Of a stretch of 64,000 nucleotides of DNA, positions 32,924-40,787 are shown piece after piece (the stretch's first letter is position 1; every line of letters starts with the position of its first letter). Origin of the DNA: Natribaculum luteum (GTDB taxonomy: Archaea > Halobacteriota > Halobacteria > Halobacteriales > Natrialbaceae). Under the pieces are notes generated by a model. That model made no database searches. It had not been told where the DNA came from and saw nothing but the letters and a program-made list of their open reading frames with translations. Where the stretch lies: assembly GCF_023008545.1 (NCBI RefSeq), contig NZ_CP095399.1:29901-93900 (forward strand), given 5' to 3'. A program made the position numbers and the translations under genes.

Positions 32924-33280
32924 CTATTCAACCGTGGTGTCTCTGTCTGTCTCCGTGGTCGTTGGCTCAAGCCGACGCTGCCGGCGGACCTCGGCAAGAA
33001 CATCTTTGAGCGTTGCCAAACTGTCGATGGTCGAGAGTTCGTCGGTGATCTCGTTGAGGAGCACGGCTCGCTTGACAACATGGGCCTCTCCCTCGGTTAT
33101 CTCGATCGAGTCAATGGATACCGACCGTTCTTCATTCCATCCACACGCCCAGCAATTTCGGGTGACGGTGATTTGCTCGTTTTCGTCGGCAGCAAGCAGT
33201 GCATCCGCCACTGATGCTGAGAGCGGCTGGTTCGGCCCTACTTCTATCGTGACGGGGCCGCCACACGCAGGACACTCCAT
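32924..33280 (-). CDS. Zinc-ribbon protein, unknown function
   Basis: 118 residues from ATG 33280 (MECPACGGPVTIEVG); ATG 33310 adds ten residues. The ribbon ligands are CPACGG (near the start) and CWACGW (around residue 42). The rest is acidic and helical with a coiled tail (LATLKDVLAEVRRQRRLE). It heads the operon with 32604-32921. The function is unknown. Confidence 0.65.
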   Translation of the reverse strand: MECPACGGPVTIEVGPNQPLSASVADALLAADENEQITVTRNCWACGWNEERSVSIDSIEITEGEAHVVKRAVLLNEITDELSTIDSLATLKDVLAEVRRQRRLEPTTTETDRDTTVE

Positions 33281-33415
33281 ACCGATACCGAGTACCGCTG
33301 TCGTTTTCAAAATATAGGCTCTGGCTTTATGAGAATCCTGTTTAAGCCCCTAATCGGTGAACGAATGCGCTGGGGTTGAAGGGGACCGTCTTTCAACAGG
33401 TATCCCGCTTATCTC

Positions 33416-33862
33416 TCACTCCCAAAACGCTTCGATTCGATCGTCTAAGTCGCCGAGTACGTCCGAGAGGATATCTCGCCAGTCTTCCTCATACTCTACA
33501 TCATCCCCTGGTGTCGCTGCATCCGGAGGCGGATGAAAATGTGAGCGGGTATTGTGATCGTTTGGATGGCGGTCCCACCGACACTCCCAGTGGTTTCCAG
33601 TCTCGTATTGTTCAGAGTAGTGGATGTTGAAATCGTCTGTCTCATACCATCGGACCTGAAGATACGCACGCTCTATAGCCGTTGGAAAGTACCCCATGTC
33701 GTATTCTGCGACGACTGAACTCGGTGCGTACTCCGGCTGAAAGACAGTCTCTGCAAAGCGATTGCTTCGTTCAAGATGCTGCCCAATTTGCTCGAGAATG
33801 TCGGTATCGATGCCACCGACCTCTGGGACAGTATCGTCGTCAGCTGGCCGGCGTTCAGGCAT
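33416..33862 (-). CDS. TumE-like (DUF6516-related) putative toxin, pair B
   Basis: 148 residues from ATG 33862 (MPERRPADDD), overlapping the regulator stop by eight bases; ATG 33880 is an alternative. It shares ERAYLQVRWYETDDFNIHYSE and WECRWDRHPNDHNTRSHFHPPPD with the pair A protein at 26075. The WECRWD and HxH-rich strand are the conserved block. Arrangement and homology suggest a toxin-antitoxin-like module; no activity can be read from the sequence. Confidence 0.65.
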   Translation of the reverse strand: MPERRPADDDTVPEVGGIDTDILEQIGQHLERSNRFAETVFQPEYAPSSVVAEYDMGYFPTAIERAYLQVRWYETDDFNIHYSEQYETGNHWECRWDRHPNDHNTRSHFHPPPDAATPGDDVEYEEDWRDILSDVLGDLDDRIEAFWE

Positions 33863-34421
33863 CGACTTTGGCACCGCCACTCGAGGAATGACCGTTCTGA
33901 CGCGCTGTATCTAACAGCTCTGCACGTTGTTTGAGCGTTTTCCACTCACTCAGTGCTTCCCACACTTCTTCAACCGACGCTTCCTTGGTGCTATCCATGA
34001 GAGACACGTCTTCCGGACTGTCTGCATCGAACTGGGCACGATACTCCTCGATTCGTTTCATCGTCTCTTTGAACTCTTTGACGATCTCTGCCTCAGAATA
34101 TTCGTCTCGGATTTGCTCAACTCTGCGCCACTGGAGATACGATTCGTTGCGTTCGTATCTCACAGGTCGTCCCGAGATCTCACGCGTCATTCCCATCGAG
34201 GTGAACCATTCAAGGTAGTCTCTTGCAGTCTCAGTATCGCAGTCTGCTTGCTCTGCAATTCTGGACACTTTTGTTGGAGTCCGTAACTGTAAAATAACAC
34301 TGAGCAATCGTTCTCGTGTTGGACCTCCTTTCAAGACCTCTTCAGGAGAGTCCCATTCGGTAAAATCAGGTGGACTCTCAGTTGAATCACGAATGTCGTC
34401 GGGAGTATCAGTCAAGTCCAT
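33855..34421 (-). CDS. Winged-helix regulator (DUF7342-like), putative antitoxin of pair B
   Basis: 188 residues. The winged helix lies near 35-90: TKVSRIAEQADCDTETARDYLEWFTSMGMTRE, then RPVRYERNESYLQWRRVEQI. The C-terminal helical part is EAEIVKEFKETMKRIEEYRAQFDADSPEDVSL. It is paralogous to 26522-27049 (RPAQYERNDGYLEWQEASQI; EEYRAQF/TEYEEQF). It precedes and overlaps its putative toxin gene. It is likely the DNA-binding half of the module. Confidence 0.75.
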   Translation of the reverse strand: MDLTDTPDDIRDSTESPPDFTEWDSPEEVLKGGPTRERLLSVILQLRTPTKVSRIAEQADCDTETARDYLEWFTSMGMTREISGRPVRYERNESYLQWRRVEQIRDEYSEAEIVKEFKETMKRIEEYRAQFDADSPEDVSLMDSTKEASVEEVWEALSEWKTLKQRAELLDTARQNGHSSSGGAKVDA

Positions 34422-34765
34422 CAGTGTTCACCTACATCCAACTAACGATATGATCAGCCATATATCTACCGCACGCTGAATTATTTCTGCTTCGTTCAGC
34501 GAGTTACGTCGCTCTCTGTTCAGAACCATCGACGTTTTTTCTTGCAGTGTTGAACGCAAGACAGCGCCGTCATAGAAATTTTGACATTCGCTTTTCCACC
34601 GGTAGCTACGCTCTATCGGTAGGTTCTGAGATCGGACGATTCGATTTCAGCCGACTTGTGCAGTGATCAAAACATCAGTTTCACAAGATGCTGCACGAAG
34701 TGTGAGATGGACGATGGCGATGCCTCTCTCGAATACGTCCGGAGAAGAGGAGCAGGCGGCGAGCC
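34422..34765. other. Intergenic region and left part of the IS5-type element
   Basis: No gene is seen. It includes AT-rich promoter DNA of the DUF7342-like gene and, from about 34546, the non-coding end of the insertion element, with the inverted-repeat core TGTTGAACGC at 34548-34557. Confidence 0.45.
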
Positions 34766-35654
34766 TTAACTCGCCGCCTGCGCGAGGTTATGGACGATGC
34801 ACTTCCGTGTGAGCTCCCGGAACTGGCCATGCCAGCTCCGGGAGCGGAGCTCGTCGCCGTCGTCCTTCAGCATCGCAAATACGGTCTCACTCATTGACCG
34901 TTGATTGTAGACTTCGTCGTCAATTCTGGCGTTGTGAGCCTTCTTGAGTGCGTTTTGCTCACAGTGTTTGATCACTGGTCGCGTTGACGCTTCACGGCAG
35001 GCCTCCCGGAGATTGCTCCATGAGTACATCTTGTCAGCCAGAAGTGCCTGCAGGTCTTCGGCGTTGCGCCGAAAGACCTGCAGCCCAATGTGACCGTCAT
35101 AGGCTTTCTTTGTGGTGAAATGAGCGTCCATGATAGCAAGTGACTCCGTATCGACGAGCAGCGTTGTCTTCATCGCATTGAACGAGTAGCCGACACGATT
35201 TCGGTAGTGCGAACTAGCCTGATCTCGCTGGAAGCCGCTGGCATCGATCGAGGCAGTTCCTGAGAGCCCCGCCTGCTCCGCTGACCGGCGGAGCAGGCGG
35301 CGCAACTCTTTCATCGGGAATTCTCCGTCCCACACGCTGAAAGACGTGTAATCAGGTGATTTCTCAAGGCCGAACACAGCAAGGATTCCCGGCATCTCGT
35401 TCAGATAGTCCTCGAACTGCCGGAGCGGCTTGTTGACTTCCTCTTTGAGCAAGAGCAACGCGATCTTCGTGGACTTGGCGTACCCGTCCGCGCCGTCCGG
35501 CGCGGCGGGTACGTCTGGTTCTTCTACGTGGGTCGTGGCGAACTCGTGAAACGTCTGTGCGAGGTTCCTGAGACGTCCCATATCGCCAGACGGCGTCCAA
35601 ATCCCCTGAAATCAGCGATACAATCCGCAGAGGGCGTCGGCGTTCAACAGAGCA
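34546..35654 (-). mobile_element. IS5-family insertion sequence (~1.1 kb)
   Basis: The transposase gene (34766-35581) is bracketed by inverted TGTTGAACGC (34548-34557) and GCGTTCAACA (35640-35649). Just outside, the 11-base TTTTTTCTTGC occurs at both 34535-34545 and 35655-35665, a likely target duplication. It is longer than IS5 elements usually make, so the exact ends are uncertain. The element looks intact. Confidence 0.7.
34766..35581 (-). CDS. IS5-family DDE transposase
   Basis: 271 residues, full length for haloarchaeal IS5-type transposases. TASIDASGFQRDQASSHYRNR contains the first catalytic Asp (ASIDASGF). The second is in LLADKMYSW (D of ALLADK), and the C-terminal Glu is in the MSETVFAMLK region (N-QRSMSETVF). 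The paralogue at 58966 shares IDASGF-R-ASKHY and QRSQSETVN. It moves the surrounding element by cut-and-paste. Confidence 0.92.
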   Translation of the reverse strand: MGRLRNLAQTFHEFATTHVEEPDVPAAPDGADGYAKSTKIALLLLKEEVNKPLRQFEDYLNEMPGILAVFGLEKSPDYTSFSVWDGEFPMKELRRLLRRSAEQAGLSGTASIDASGFQRDQASSHYRNRVGYSFNAMKTTLLVDTESLAIMDAHFTTKKAYDGHIGLQVFRRNAEDLQALLADKMYSWSNLREACREASTRPVIKHCEQNALKKAHNARIDDEVYNQRSMSETVFAMLKDDGDELRSRSWHGQFRELTRKCIVHNLAQAAS

Positions 35655-35708
35655 TTTTTTCTTGCTCAGCAGGAATCTCCAGCATGTTCTCACATTCGCA
35701 TCCAGTAC

Positions 35709-36038
35709 TTACGCAGTCTTCACGATGTGCTCCTCGAGATCACGCGTCCAGTAGGTGGCTGGCCCACCCGGACTACACCGCGCACACAGCTGTAGCGTGC
35801 CCTCAAGACGGCCGAGTTCGACGCGGAACCGCGTGAGCGCCGCAATCGTGTCGACGATGAGCCCACAGCCGTCACAGGTGCAGTGATCGCGGTCGCTAGG
35901 GTCCGGCTCCGCCTGGATAGCGCAGTCGACACAGATCAGATGGGAGACTCGCTCGTCTTTTCCCCAGGTATGTGCCTCACCGGACTCGGTTCCGGGCAGG
36001 GCGTCGCAGAAGGCACAGCCAGCGAGCGTCTGCTGCAT
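35709..36038 (-). CDS. Multi-cysteine zinc protein (DUF7558-like)
   Basis: 109 residues from ATG 36038. It has three C-x2-C pairs: CAFC, CVDC and CDGC, plus CARC near the end, enough for two zinc sites. The start MQQTLAGCAFCDALPGTESG, then EAHTWGKDERV and GGPATYWTRDLEEHIV, match a haloarchaeal family I remember as DUF7558. Function unknown. Its start overlaps the preceding stop by one base (TGATG), so translation is coupled. Confidence 0.7.
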   Translation of the reverse strand: MQQTLAGCAFCDALPGTESGEAHTWGKDERVSHLICVDCAIQAEPDPSDRDHCTCDGCGLIVDTIAALTRFRVELGRLEGTLQLCARCSPGGPATYWTRDLEEHIVKTA

Positions 36039-36328
36039 CACTCACCCTCCTTGTCGGCGTTTCGGGCCGCCGTCCAACCTCGATGGAAGACGGCAAGCTG
36101 AGTGCTCGAGTCAAAGGCAGTCTCACTTGGCTCGTGGACGAACACCCGCTTGCCAGGAACCGGCGTCACCACACCGTTATCGATGAGTTCCGTAACGAGC
36201 TGTCGGGCGGTTGTCTCGCCAACATCTGCTGTCACAACGCGAGTTGCATCCTGATCCTGGGCAACGAGTCTGGCTTCGAATCGGCTGTAATCATCTGCAG
36301 TGTCGTCAATCGGATTGGGATTGGTCAT
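36038..36328 (-). CDS. Small hypothetical haloarchaeal protein
   Basis: 96 residues. Helix-rich start YSRFEARLVAQDQD, then ETTARQLVTELIDNGVVTPVPGKRVFVHEPSETAF, which resembles a winged-helix wing followed by a strand. It ends with a charged helix. It is the first gene of a two-gene operon with the DUF7558-like zinc protein. No family is named with confidence. Confidence 0.6.
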   Translation of the reverse strand: MTNPNPIDDTADDYSRFEARLVAQDQDATRVVTADVGETTARQLVTELIDNGVVTPVPGKRVFVHEPSETAFDSSTQLAVFHRGWTAARNADKEGE

Positions 36329-36501
36329 TGGAGATCACATGACGGCTCACTGTTGAGCGCGCCTCATGCCTCACGGCGCCAAGAAACTCGCTGCTGGAAG
36401 TACAGTCAAGTCGAAGACACTGCGTGATGTGTGTGGGGTCAGTGATCGATATTCAACAGCGACTGGAGTACTGACGCCTGCTGATTACTTTTCGCCGGGC
36501 T

Positions 36502-36634
36502 GTCGACCTGTTCGCGGTTGCCACGTCGGCTTCACCCTGAACGTATCTGGTTCTTCAACAGGATCGGAATGACTCTAATTCGTCGCCAGTGACGCAGGCT
36601 GTGCGAGGCGGTTGATCAGTTCATCACGTACGTC
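36502..36634 (-). pseudogene. Truncated duplicate of the 3' end of the gene at 37562-38026
   Basis: About 133 bases here are nearly identical to 37579-37712, the 3' part of the intact gene, encoding RDELINRL...PVEEPDTFRVKPTW. Only the tail is present and it starts nowhere. The intact gene and this tail bracket the second TumE-type locus, suggesting a duplication when that module arrived. The rest of 36329-36700 has no gene. Confidence 0.75.
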
Positions 36635-36700
36635 TGTCGACCACGTGTAGCGAGAACAGAGAGCGAAGGGTCGTTTCTAGATGGCCAAGAACAGGATCTT

Positions 36701-37105
36701 TCAGGGTGCTGCTGCACCGACACTCCCATTCGATCCTGCAAACGGGATATCAATTTCAAGACCGTCGTAGGCCAGTTTCGGCTTCTTTGCCTGACCAGGC
36801 CCGCCATTTTCAAACTCAATGACGCCGATGTCTTCGAGTTCGGAAAGGTTCCGATGGACCTGTTTGTAGTCTCGCTCCACCAGGTCAGCGGCTTCGCGGA
36901 TGCTCTCGGGCTGGTGTTTAGAGATTGCTTCCAACAACTCTAGATTCTTTGGGCTAAGAAGGCGACTGAGCTCTGTATACGATCCGAAGTTCAACACCGG
37001 CTGGGCATCGTCAAGGTCTTCACCCTCTTGGGCAGCCTTGATGCGGCTACGCGTGCGCTGGTTGAGGCGATCACGTTCACCGACGGTGACTTTGAGCGTG
37101 GGCAT
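36701..37105 (-). CDS. HVO_A0114-family winged-helix antitoxin
   Basis: 134 residues from ATG 37105, preceded by a good Shine-Dalgarno CAGGAGGT. The winged helix is LSPKNLELLEAISKHQPESIREAADLVERDYKQVHRNLSELEDIGVIEFEN, and the family-typical C-terminus is KLAYDGLEIDIPF. It is paralogous to 3872-4321 (NETARVVDRDVKNVHEELSRL). It follows the toxin relic by 23 bases. It probably binds the palindrome at 37457-37476. The gene is intact. Confidence 0.88.
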   Translation of the reverse strand: MPTLKVTVGERDRLNQRTRSRIKAAQEGEDLDDAQPVLNFGSYTELSRLLSPKNLELLEAISKHQPESIREAADLVERDYKQVHRNLSELEDIGVIEFENGGPGQAKKPKLAYDGLEIDIPFAGSNGSVGAAAP

Positions 37106-37128
37106 GGTGTATACCTCCTGGAGACGTC

Positions 37129-37434
37129 CTACTCCGACCAGTTCCATGAGACAGGCGACATCTCCTCGGTTTCGCGTTGACAGCGATCGTAGAGCGTCAA
37201 CATCCCGGGGAATTCGATGATTTCAACATCGTTTCGGGTGTGGCGCTCATGGCCTTTCGTCAGTTCATGGGCGTTGTCGTATCGAAGGATGGTGTCGCCG
37301 CCGACTTCCCCGTGGTGTAGGCTGTAGTCCCATCCACACGGGTACTTCTTATCCTCCGTCTGCCGGATGGTCACATCGATGACGTACCCATCTTAAACAT
37401 CCTGTCAATCTTCGATGGTAGTGTAGGACGCCAT
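37129..37434 (-). pseudogene. TumE-family toxin with two early stop codons
   Basis: From ATG 37434 the frame reads MASYTTIED, then TGA (37405-37407), QDV, TAA (37393-37395), then the conserved body DGYVIDVTIRQTEDKKYPCG, LHHGEVGGDTILRYDNAHE and IIEFPGMLTLYDRC. The intervening bases read IDRMFKM in another frame, as if two small indels had occurred. A GTG at 37374 could still start an 81-residue product. The homologue at 3510 starts MASLTDDD, and both ATGs sit ~20 bases after a palindrome, which supports 37434 as the original start. Confidence 0.65.
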
Positions 37435-37456
37435 CCGTCATCTTATGTGATGACCT

Positions 37457-37476
37457 CCATAGGCATAAACCTATGG
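37457..37476. promoter_or_regulatory. Perfect palindrome upstream of the second TumE-type locus
   Basis: CCATAGG (37457-37463) and CCTATGG (37470-37476) flank CATAAA. A further half-site CATAGG follows at about 37485-37490. It lies 22 bases upstream of ATG 37434 and is the likely antitoxin-binding operator. Confidence 0.65.
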
Positions 37477-37561
37477 ACTTCATAACATAGGTGTGTGATT
37501 TGCTTCTTTGCAAGAACATGAGCCGCTTGACCAACCTGATTCAGAGACATTGAGAACGAGT

Positions 37562-38026
37562 TCACCTCTTGCTGGTCCGTCGACCTGTTCGCAGTTGCCA
37601 CGTCGGCTTCACCCGGAACGTATCTGGTTCCTCAACAGGAAGAGTATGACTCTGATCCGTCGCCAGTGACGTGGGCCGTGCGAGGCGGTTGATCAGTTCA
37701 TCACGCACGTCCTGCCGAGACATCGTCTGTTCGTGCCAGCCGAGCCGTTCGTCATAATGGCGCTTCCTGAAGAGCTGGCCAGTCGTCTCGGCGGCGATGT
37801 ACTGGGTTCGTTTGACTCCCCAGACGTTCGACGATCGATACTCGGCACCGACGTCTGCATGCGTGAGTTCGACGAGAACACACTCGACGAATGAAATGAG
37901 TGACTCCCGACTTCGGTCGTTCGGAACGCGTAACTCGAGGCCGGACCAGGGTGGTTCAGTGGGCTGTCGGTGGGTTGGTGCTCGATCAATACCACGGTCT
38001 CGTGGGTGCTGTCGCTCAGAAGTCAT
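37562..38026 (-). CDS. Plasmid protein of unknown function, intact paralogue of 41511-41951
   Basis: 154 residues. The core is PPWSGLELRVPNDRSRESLISF, VECVLVELTHADVGAEYRS, WGVKRTQYIAAETTGQLFRKRHYDERLGWHEQTMSRQDVRDELINRL. The paralogue has WADLELTVPNDR, VECALVELTHEAVG, GTKHTQYITVDDVGERFQKQHFDDQLGWHETTVSRRTVRDELITHL. The conserved Trp, His and Arg positions suggest a folded alpha/beta domain, with no known active site. Its 3' end is duplicated at 36502-36634. Confidence 0.7.
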   Translation of the reverse strand: MTSERQHPRDRGIDRAPTHRQPTEPPWSGLELRVPNDRSRESLISFVECVLVELTHADVGAEYRSSNVWGVKRTQYIAAETTGQLFRKRHYDERLGWHEQTMSRQDVRDELINRLARPTSLATDQSHTLPVEEPDTFRVKPTWQLRTGRRTSKR

Positions 38027-38199
38027 ACGCTATCTCGGGGCAGTTCGACCGCCCCGCACCCTTCCTAGGGACGAAAAACACGACCTCACAGTCACGAGGG
38101 TATCGGTGGGCCGTTGTCTGTTTCTTTATTCTGAACGGCTCACGAAACTCGCGGTCAGTACAAATAACATACTTACTTCGGCCGAATGTAGTCGGATAT

Positions 38200-38607
38200 G
38201 TGCAACGCCGCCACGCCCTCCTCTCCGCGACGGCCGTGTTGTCCGGGTTCTCCGGCTGTATCGCCCCGTTCACGTCTAGCGGATCCCTCAGAGAGGTGAG
38301 TGTCGAACTCCGGAATGCGGACGATGGAGCGCGGACGTTCCACCTCGCGCTCGAAACCGAAGCTGGCATGCTAGACTGGGGGTCACACCGTGTCGACGCG
38401 GGCGTCGACGAGATAGTGACAATGGCTCCGGATGAAGACGTCTCCCCGGTCGCGTTACACGGAGTCGTTGAGGATTTCGCAGGGAGCGTCGATATCTTGG
38501 GTGTTGATGATCTCGACGAGAACTACTGTCTCCAATTCCATTTCTGGTACTCGCATCCAAGCGACGAGCAACCGCAGTTGGCTCAGGTCGCCGACATCGA
38601 ATGCTAA
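38200..38607 (+). CDS. Twin-arginine lipoprotein, unknown function
   Basis: 135 residues from GTG 38200 (VQRRHALLSATAVLSGFSGC). The RR pair, hydrophobic stretch and lipobox GFSGC indicate a Tat-exported haloarchaeal lipoprotein. The mature part is a beta-rich domain: VSVELRNADDGARTFHLALETEAG, EIVTMAPDEDVSPVALHGV, SVDILGVDDLDENYCLQFHFWYS. The longer frame from 37900 overlaps the divergent gene and is rejected. It stands alone on the plus strand. Confidence 0.65.
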   Translation: MQRRHALLSATAVLSGFSGCIAPFTSSGSLREVSVELRNADDGARTFHLALETEAGMLDWGSHRVDAGVDEIVTMAPDEDVSPVALHGVVEDFAGSVDILGVDDLDENYCLQFHFWYSHPSDEQPQLAQVADIEC

Positions 38608-38698
38608 CCGTGAACCTATTCTGCCGATAGATTCGCAGACTTACTTACCGAGTTGAGTGCCTTACTCTGAATTGAAGAAACGATCCTCGCAACGACTG

Positions 38699-39961
38699 TT
38701 ACTTGGAGCTCTCGCCGAATAATCGTCCCCACAAAGAGGATGTCTCTGAAGCGGTGTCACAGTCAGACGCTGTGTCGACTTGTTCTTCTCGAGTCTGCTT
38801 GATCTCTCGGTTACGCTCTGCAAGTTCGGTTTTGAGATCCTCGATCGTTGCCTCGAGGAGATCGATGCGCTCATTTTTCTGTTCGAGCGTGGCCTCGAGT
38901 TCGTCGACACGGCCAGTCAACAGTCGGTTCTTCTCAATCAGATACGCACGATTCTGCTTCCGATCCGATTTGTCACGGCTAGCAGTGGTCGACGGCTCGC
39001 TCGTTCTGGGAGCAGATTCGGTTGCCGTCTCTCGAGTGTCCGGATCGTAGAACTCAGAGATACTCGCAACCGCTCGTTCGATGGTCTTCTCGCCGTACGT
39101 AGAGCCGTCAGCATAGTGGACTTCATCCCACTTGTTTCGGAGCAGTCCCGATTGGCGGAAGAGCCGATCCATCTGCTGGAGGTCACCGCCAGTCCAGAAT
39201 GCCAGCAAACAACACAGCGCCATGTCCGCCTCTGACTGACTCTCGTAACCGGCAGTCGAGCCACGCCACAACCGCTCGAACTTCTCACCGTTCGATGCGT
39301 TCCGTGCTCGCTCGAGCAGGTCCTCGTCCTCGAGATCAACGTCAGTATGGGCTGCACTGCCCGTCGTTTTCGTCACGTCCATACTGCGACGGTTCCCAGA
39401 TTCGTGCTCTGGATCTGGGTCAGAGTCTTGGACGTATTCACGATGGATCGCTACCAGCGCATCCTGCCGACGTGCAACGCAAGTTGGCGTGTCCTCGAGG
39501 CGGTCGCCGGTCACGGTGAAAAACCGAGCAGTGTCATACAGTTCGATGCTACCACGGCGGTTCCGTCCATCCGGGAGCTCTCCCTTGATGAGTACGTGGA
39601 ACCCAGTACCCGAGGGAGAGATCTCCGTATAGGAATCGAGTCGCTCGATGATGTCCAGTGCTGTGTCGTCGACGTCGTCGCTTGCGGGATCTCGACAGTC
39701 ATCCAGATCCACACCGACGATGGGATCGTCGTCGGTAAAGACGAAGCCGATGCCATCGGCGTTCCCTGTGTCAGCGTACTCGAGGGCTGTCTCGAACGAC
39801 GCCCATGTTTCGGGATCCGTCGATGATGCGAACGCACCACTCCCTGGCGTCACTGGTATCTTCGTCGGCTTCCCATCTCGAGGTTCTTCTTTCCAGCAGA
39901 CCCACTGGTCGCGCTCACGTAGTTCCTCGGGGAGTACCGAGACAGCGCTCTCAGACATCAT
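38699..39961 (-). CDS. Primase-polymerase-like replication protein (NrS-1-type AEP region)
   Basis: 420 residues from ATG 39961 (MMSESAVSVLPEELRERDQW). Residues ~1-165 resemble phage NrS-1-like and other bifunctional primase-polymerases: QWVCWKEEPRDGKPTKIPV, GIGFVFTDDDPIVGVDLDDC (acidic DxD metal site), EISPSGTGFHVLIKGELPDG, RRGSIELYDTARFFTVTGD. The middle holds a helical domain (ALCCLLAFWTGGDLQQMDRLFRQSGLLRNKWDE) seen in these proteins. The C-terminus is a long coiled coil. Helicase Walker motifs are absent. Iteron-like repeats lie 145-230 bases upstream, so it likely initiates replication of this replicon. Confidence 0.8.
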   Translation of the reverse strand: MMSESAVSVLPEELRERDQWVCWKEEPRDGKPTKIPVTPGSGAFASSTDPETWASFETALEYADTGNADGIGFVFTDDDPIVGVDLDDCRDPASDDVDDTALDIIERLDSYTEISPSGTGFHVLIKGELPDGRNRRGSIELYDTARFFTVTGDRLEDTPTCVARRQDALVAIHREYVQDSDPDPEHESGNRRSMDVTKTTGSAAHTDVDLEDEDLLERARNASNGEKFERLWRGSTAGYESQSEADMALCCLLAFWTGGDLQQMDRLFRQSGLLRNKWDEVHYADGSTYGEKTIERAVASISEFYDPDTRETATESAPRTSEPSTTASRDKSDRKQNRAYLIEKNRLLTGRVDELEATLEQKNERIDLLEATIEDLKTELAERNREIKQTREEQVDTASDCDTASETSSLWGRLFGESSK

Positions 39962-40105
39962 CGATCGACCTCGTAATATGCGTCCAGTTGGACATCGTGC
40001 ATCCACTGTCACGATGCTGACAAACACACCGAAATCCAGTGGGCTGTTCGCTACCCTGTCCAACGGGGGCTACCCCTTCTATACTAGTTGGTTTTGACCC
40101 TCGAT

Positions 40106-40190
40106 TTGCCATGAACATCGCTTCCGTCCTGCGGTTTTGCCCTGAACATTTTTCAAATTCTTGACCTGAACAATTAATTTGCCCTGAACA
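40106..40190 (-). repeat. Four iteron-like direct repeats, candidate replication origin
   Basis: Four copies of TTG-M-CMTGAACA start at 40106 (TTGCCATGAACA), 40137 and 40179 (TTGCCCTGAACA) and 40161 (TTGACCTGAACA). The spacing shrinks from 31 to 24 to 18 bases. They sit in the 356-base AT-rich gap (39962-40317) between the primase-polymerase gene and the small wHTH gene. Iterons upstream of a replication gene are a classic plasmid origin layout; an operator for the primase gene is the alternative. Confidence 0.6.
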
Positions 40191-40317
40191 AATAGTGGTG
40201 TAAACCGGAGATTGGCGTGTAAATGGCCTGATGAGCTGAGATCGGAATACTAGTGCTAGTGCAGAGGTATCCGGTGTTTTATTCTCTTGAGATACAGACA
40301 TAGTTATGATATAAATC

Positions 40318-40641
40318 TCATTCAAGGAGCTTTGATCCATCGCTGGTCAGGTCGATTCCAGTGTAGACTGTTACCAGATTATCGCCGTCTCTGATACGGT
40401 CATCTTCATACTCAACGACGTTCGCAAGCTTCCGACCGAACCAGCTCGCATTTGTCCCATCAATGTCCTGCTGATCAGTCCATCTCGAGTACGCCTGAAA
40501 CAATTTCTCCTTCGGTATCTGCACACCATCTGCTTCTCTGATGTACATCGCTGCGAACGCCTCGATGCCATCACTCTCTGGTTCGATCTGTACAGATTGC
40601 TCTCCTGAGGAGCATGATTCTGCCGGCTGGGACGGCTCCAC
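40318..40641 (-). CDS. Small primase-associated winged-helix protein
   Basis: 107 residues from GTG 40641. After a disordered acidic start comes AFAAMYIREADGVQIPKEKLFQAYSRWTDQQDIDGTNASWFGRKLANVV, which resembles the C-terminal winged-helix module of phage/plasmid D5-type primase-helicases. Here it is free-standing. The same frame stays open upstream to about 40790 (LTLSDLHLILIHPTDGSPLLF) but has no ATG, so the gene may once have been longer. It faces the iterons and probably acts in initiation. Confidence 0.65.
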   Translation of the reverse strand: MEPSQPAESCSSGEQSVQIEPESDGIEAFAAMYIREADGVQIPKEKLFQAYSRWTDQQDIDGTNASWFGRKLANVVEYEDDRIRDGDNLVTVYTGIDLTSDGSKLLE

Positions 40642-40787
40642 AGCCTTGGAGTGTTCAGCAGAAGATGCATCTGGCCATAGCTCCTCGTTGTCTGGCGATT
40701 CAGACAGCTCGTACGTGTCGCCCTGCTGGAAGAGCAGGGGACTCCCGTCTGTCGGGTGTATCAGAATGAGATGCAGGTCAGACAGCG

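Noticed and set aside
34546..35654. Passenger genes inside the IS5 element
   Set aside because: Only the transposase is credible between the inverted ends.
36366..36572. Plus-strand frame near the DUF7558-like genes
   Set aside because: Overlaps the duplicated gene tail on the other strand and lacks any domain.
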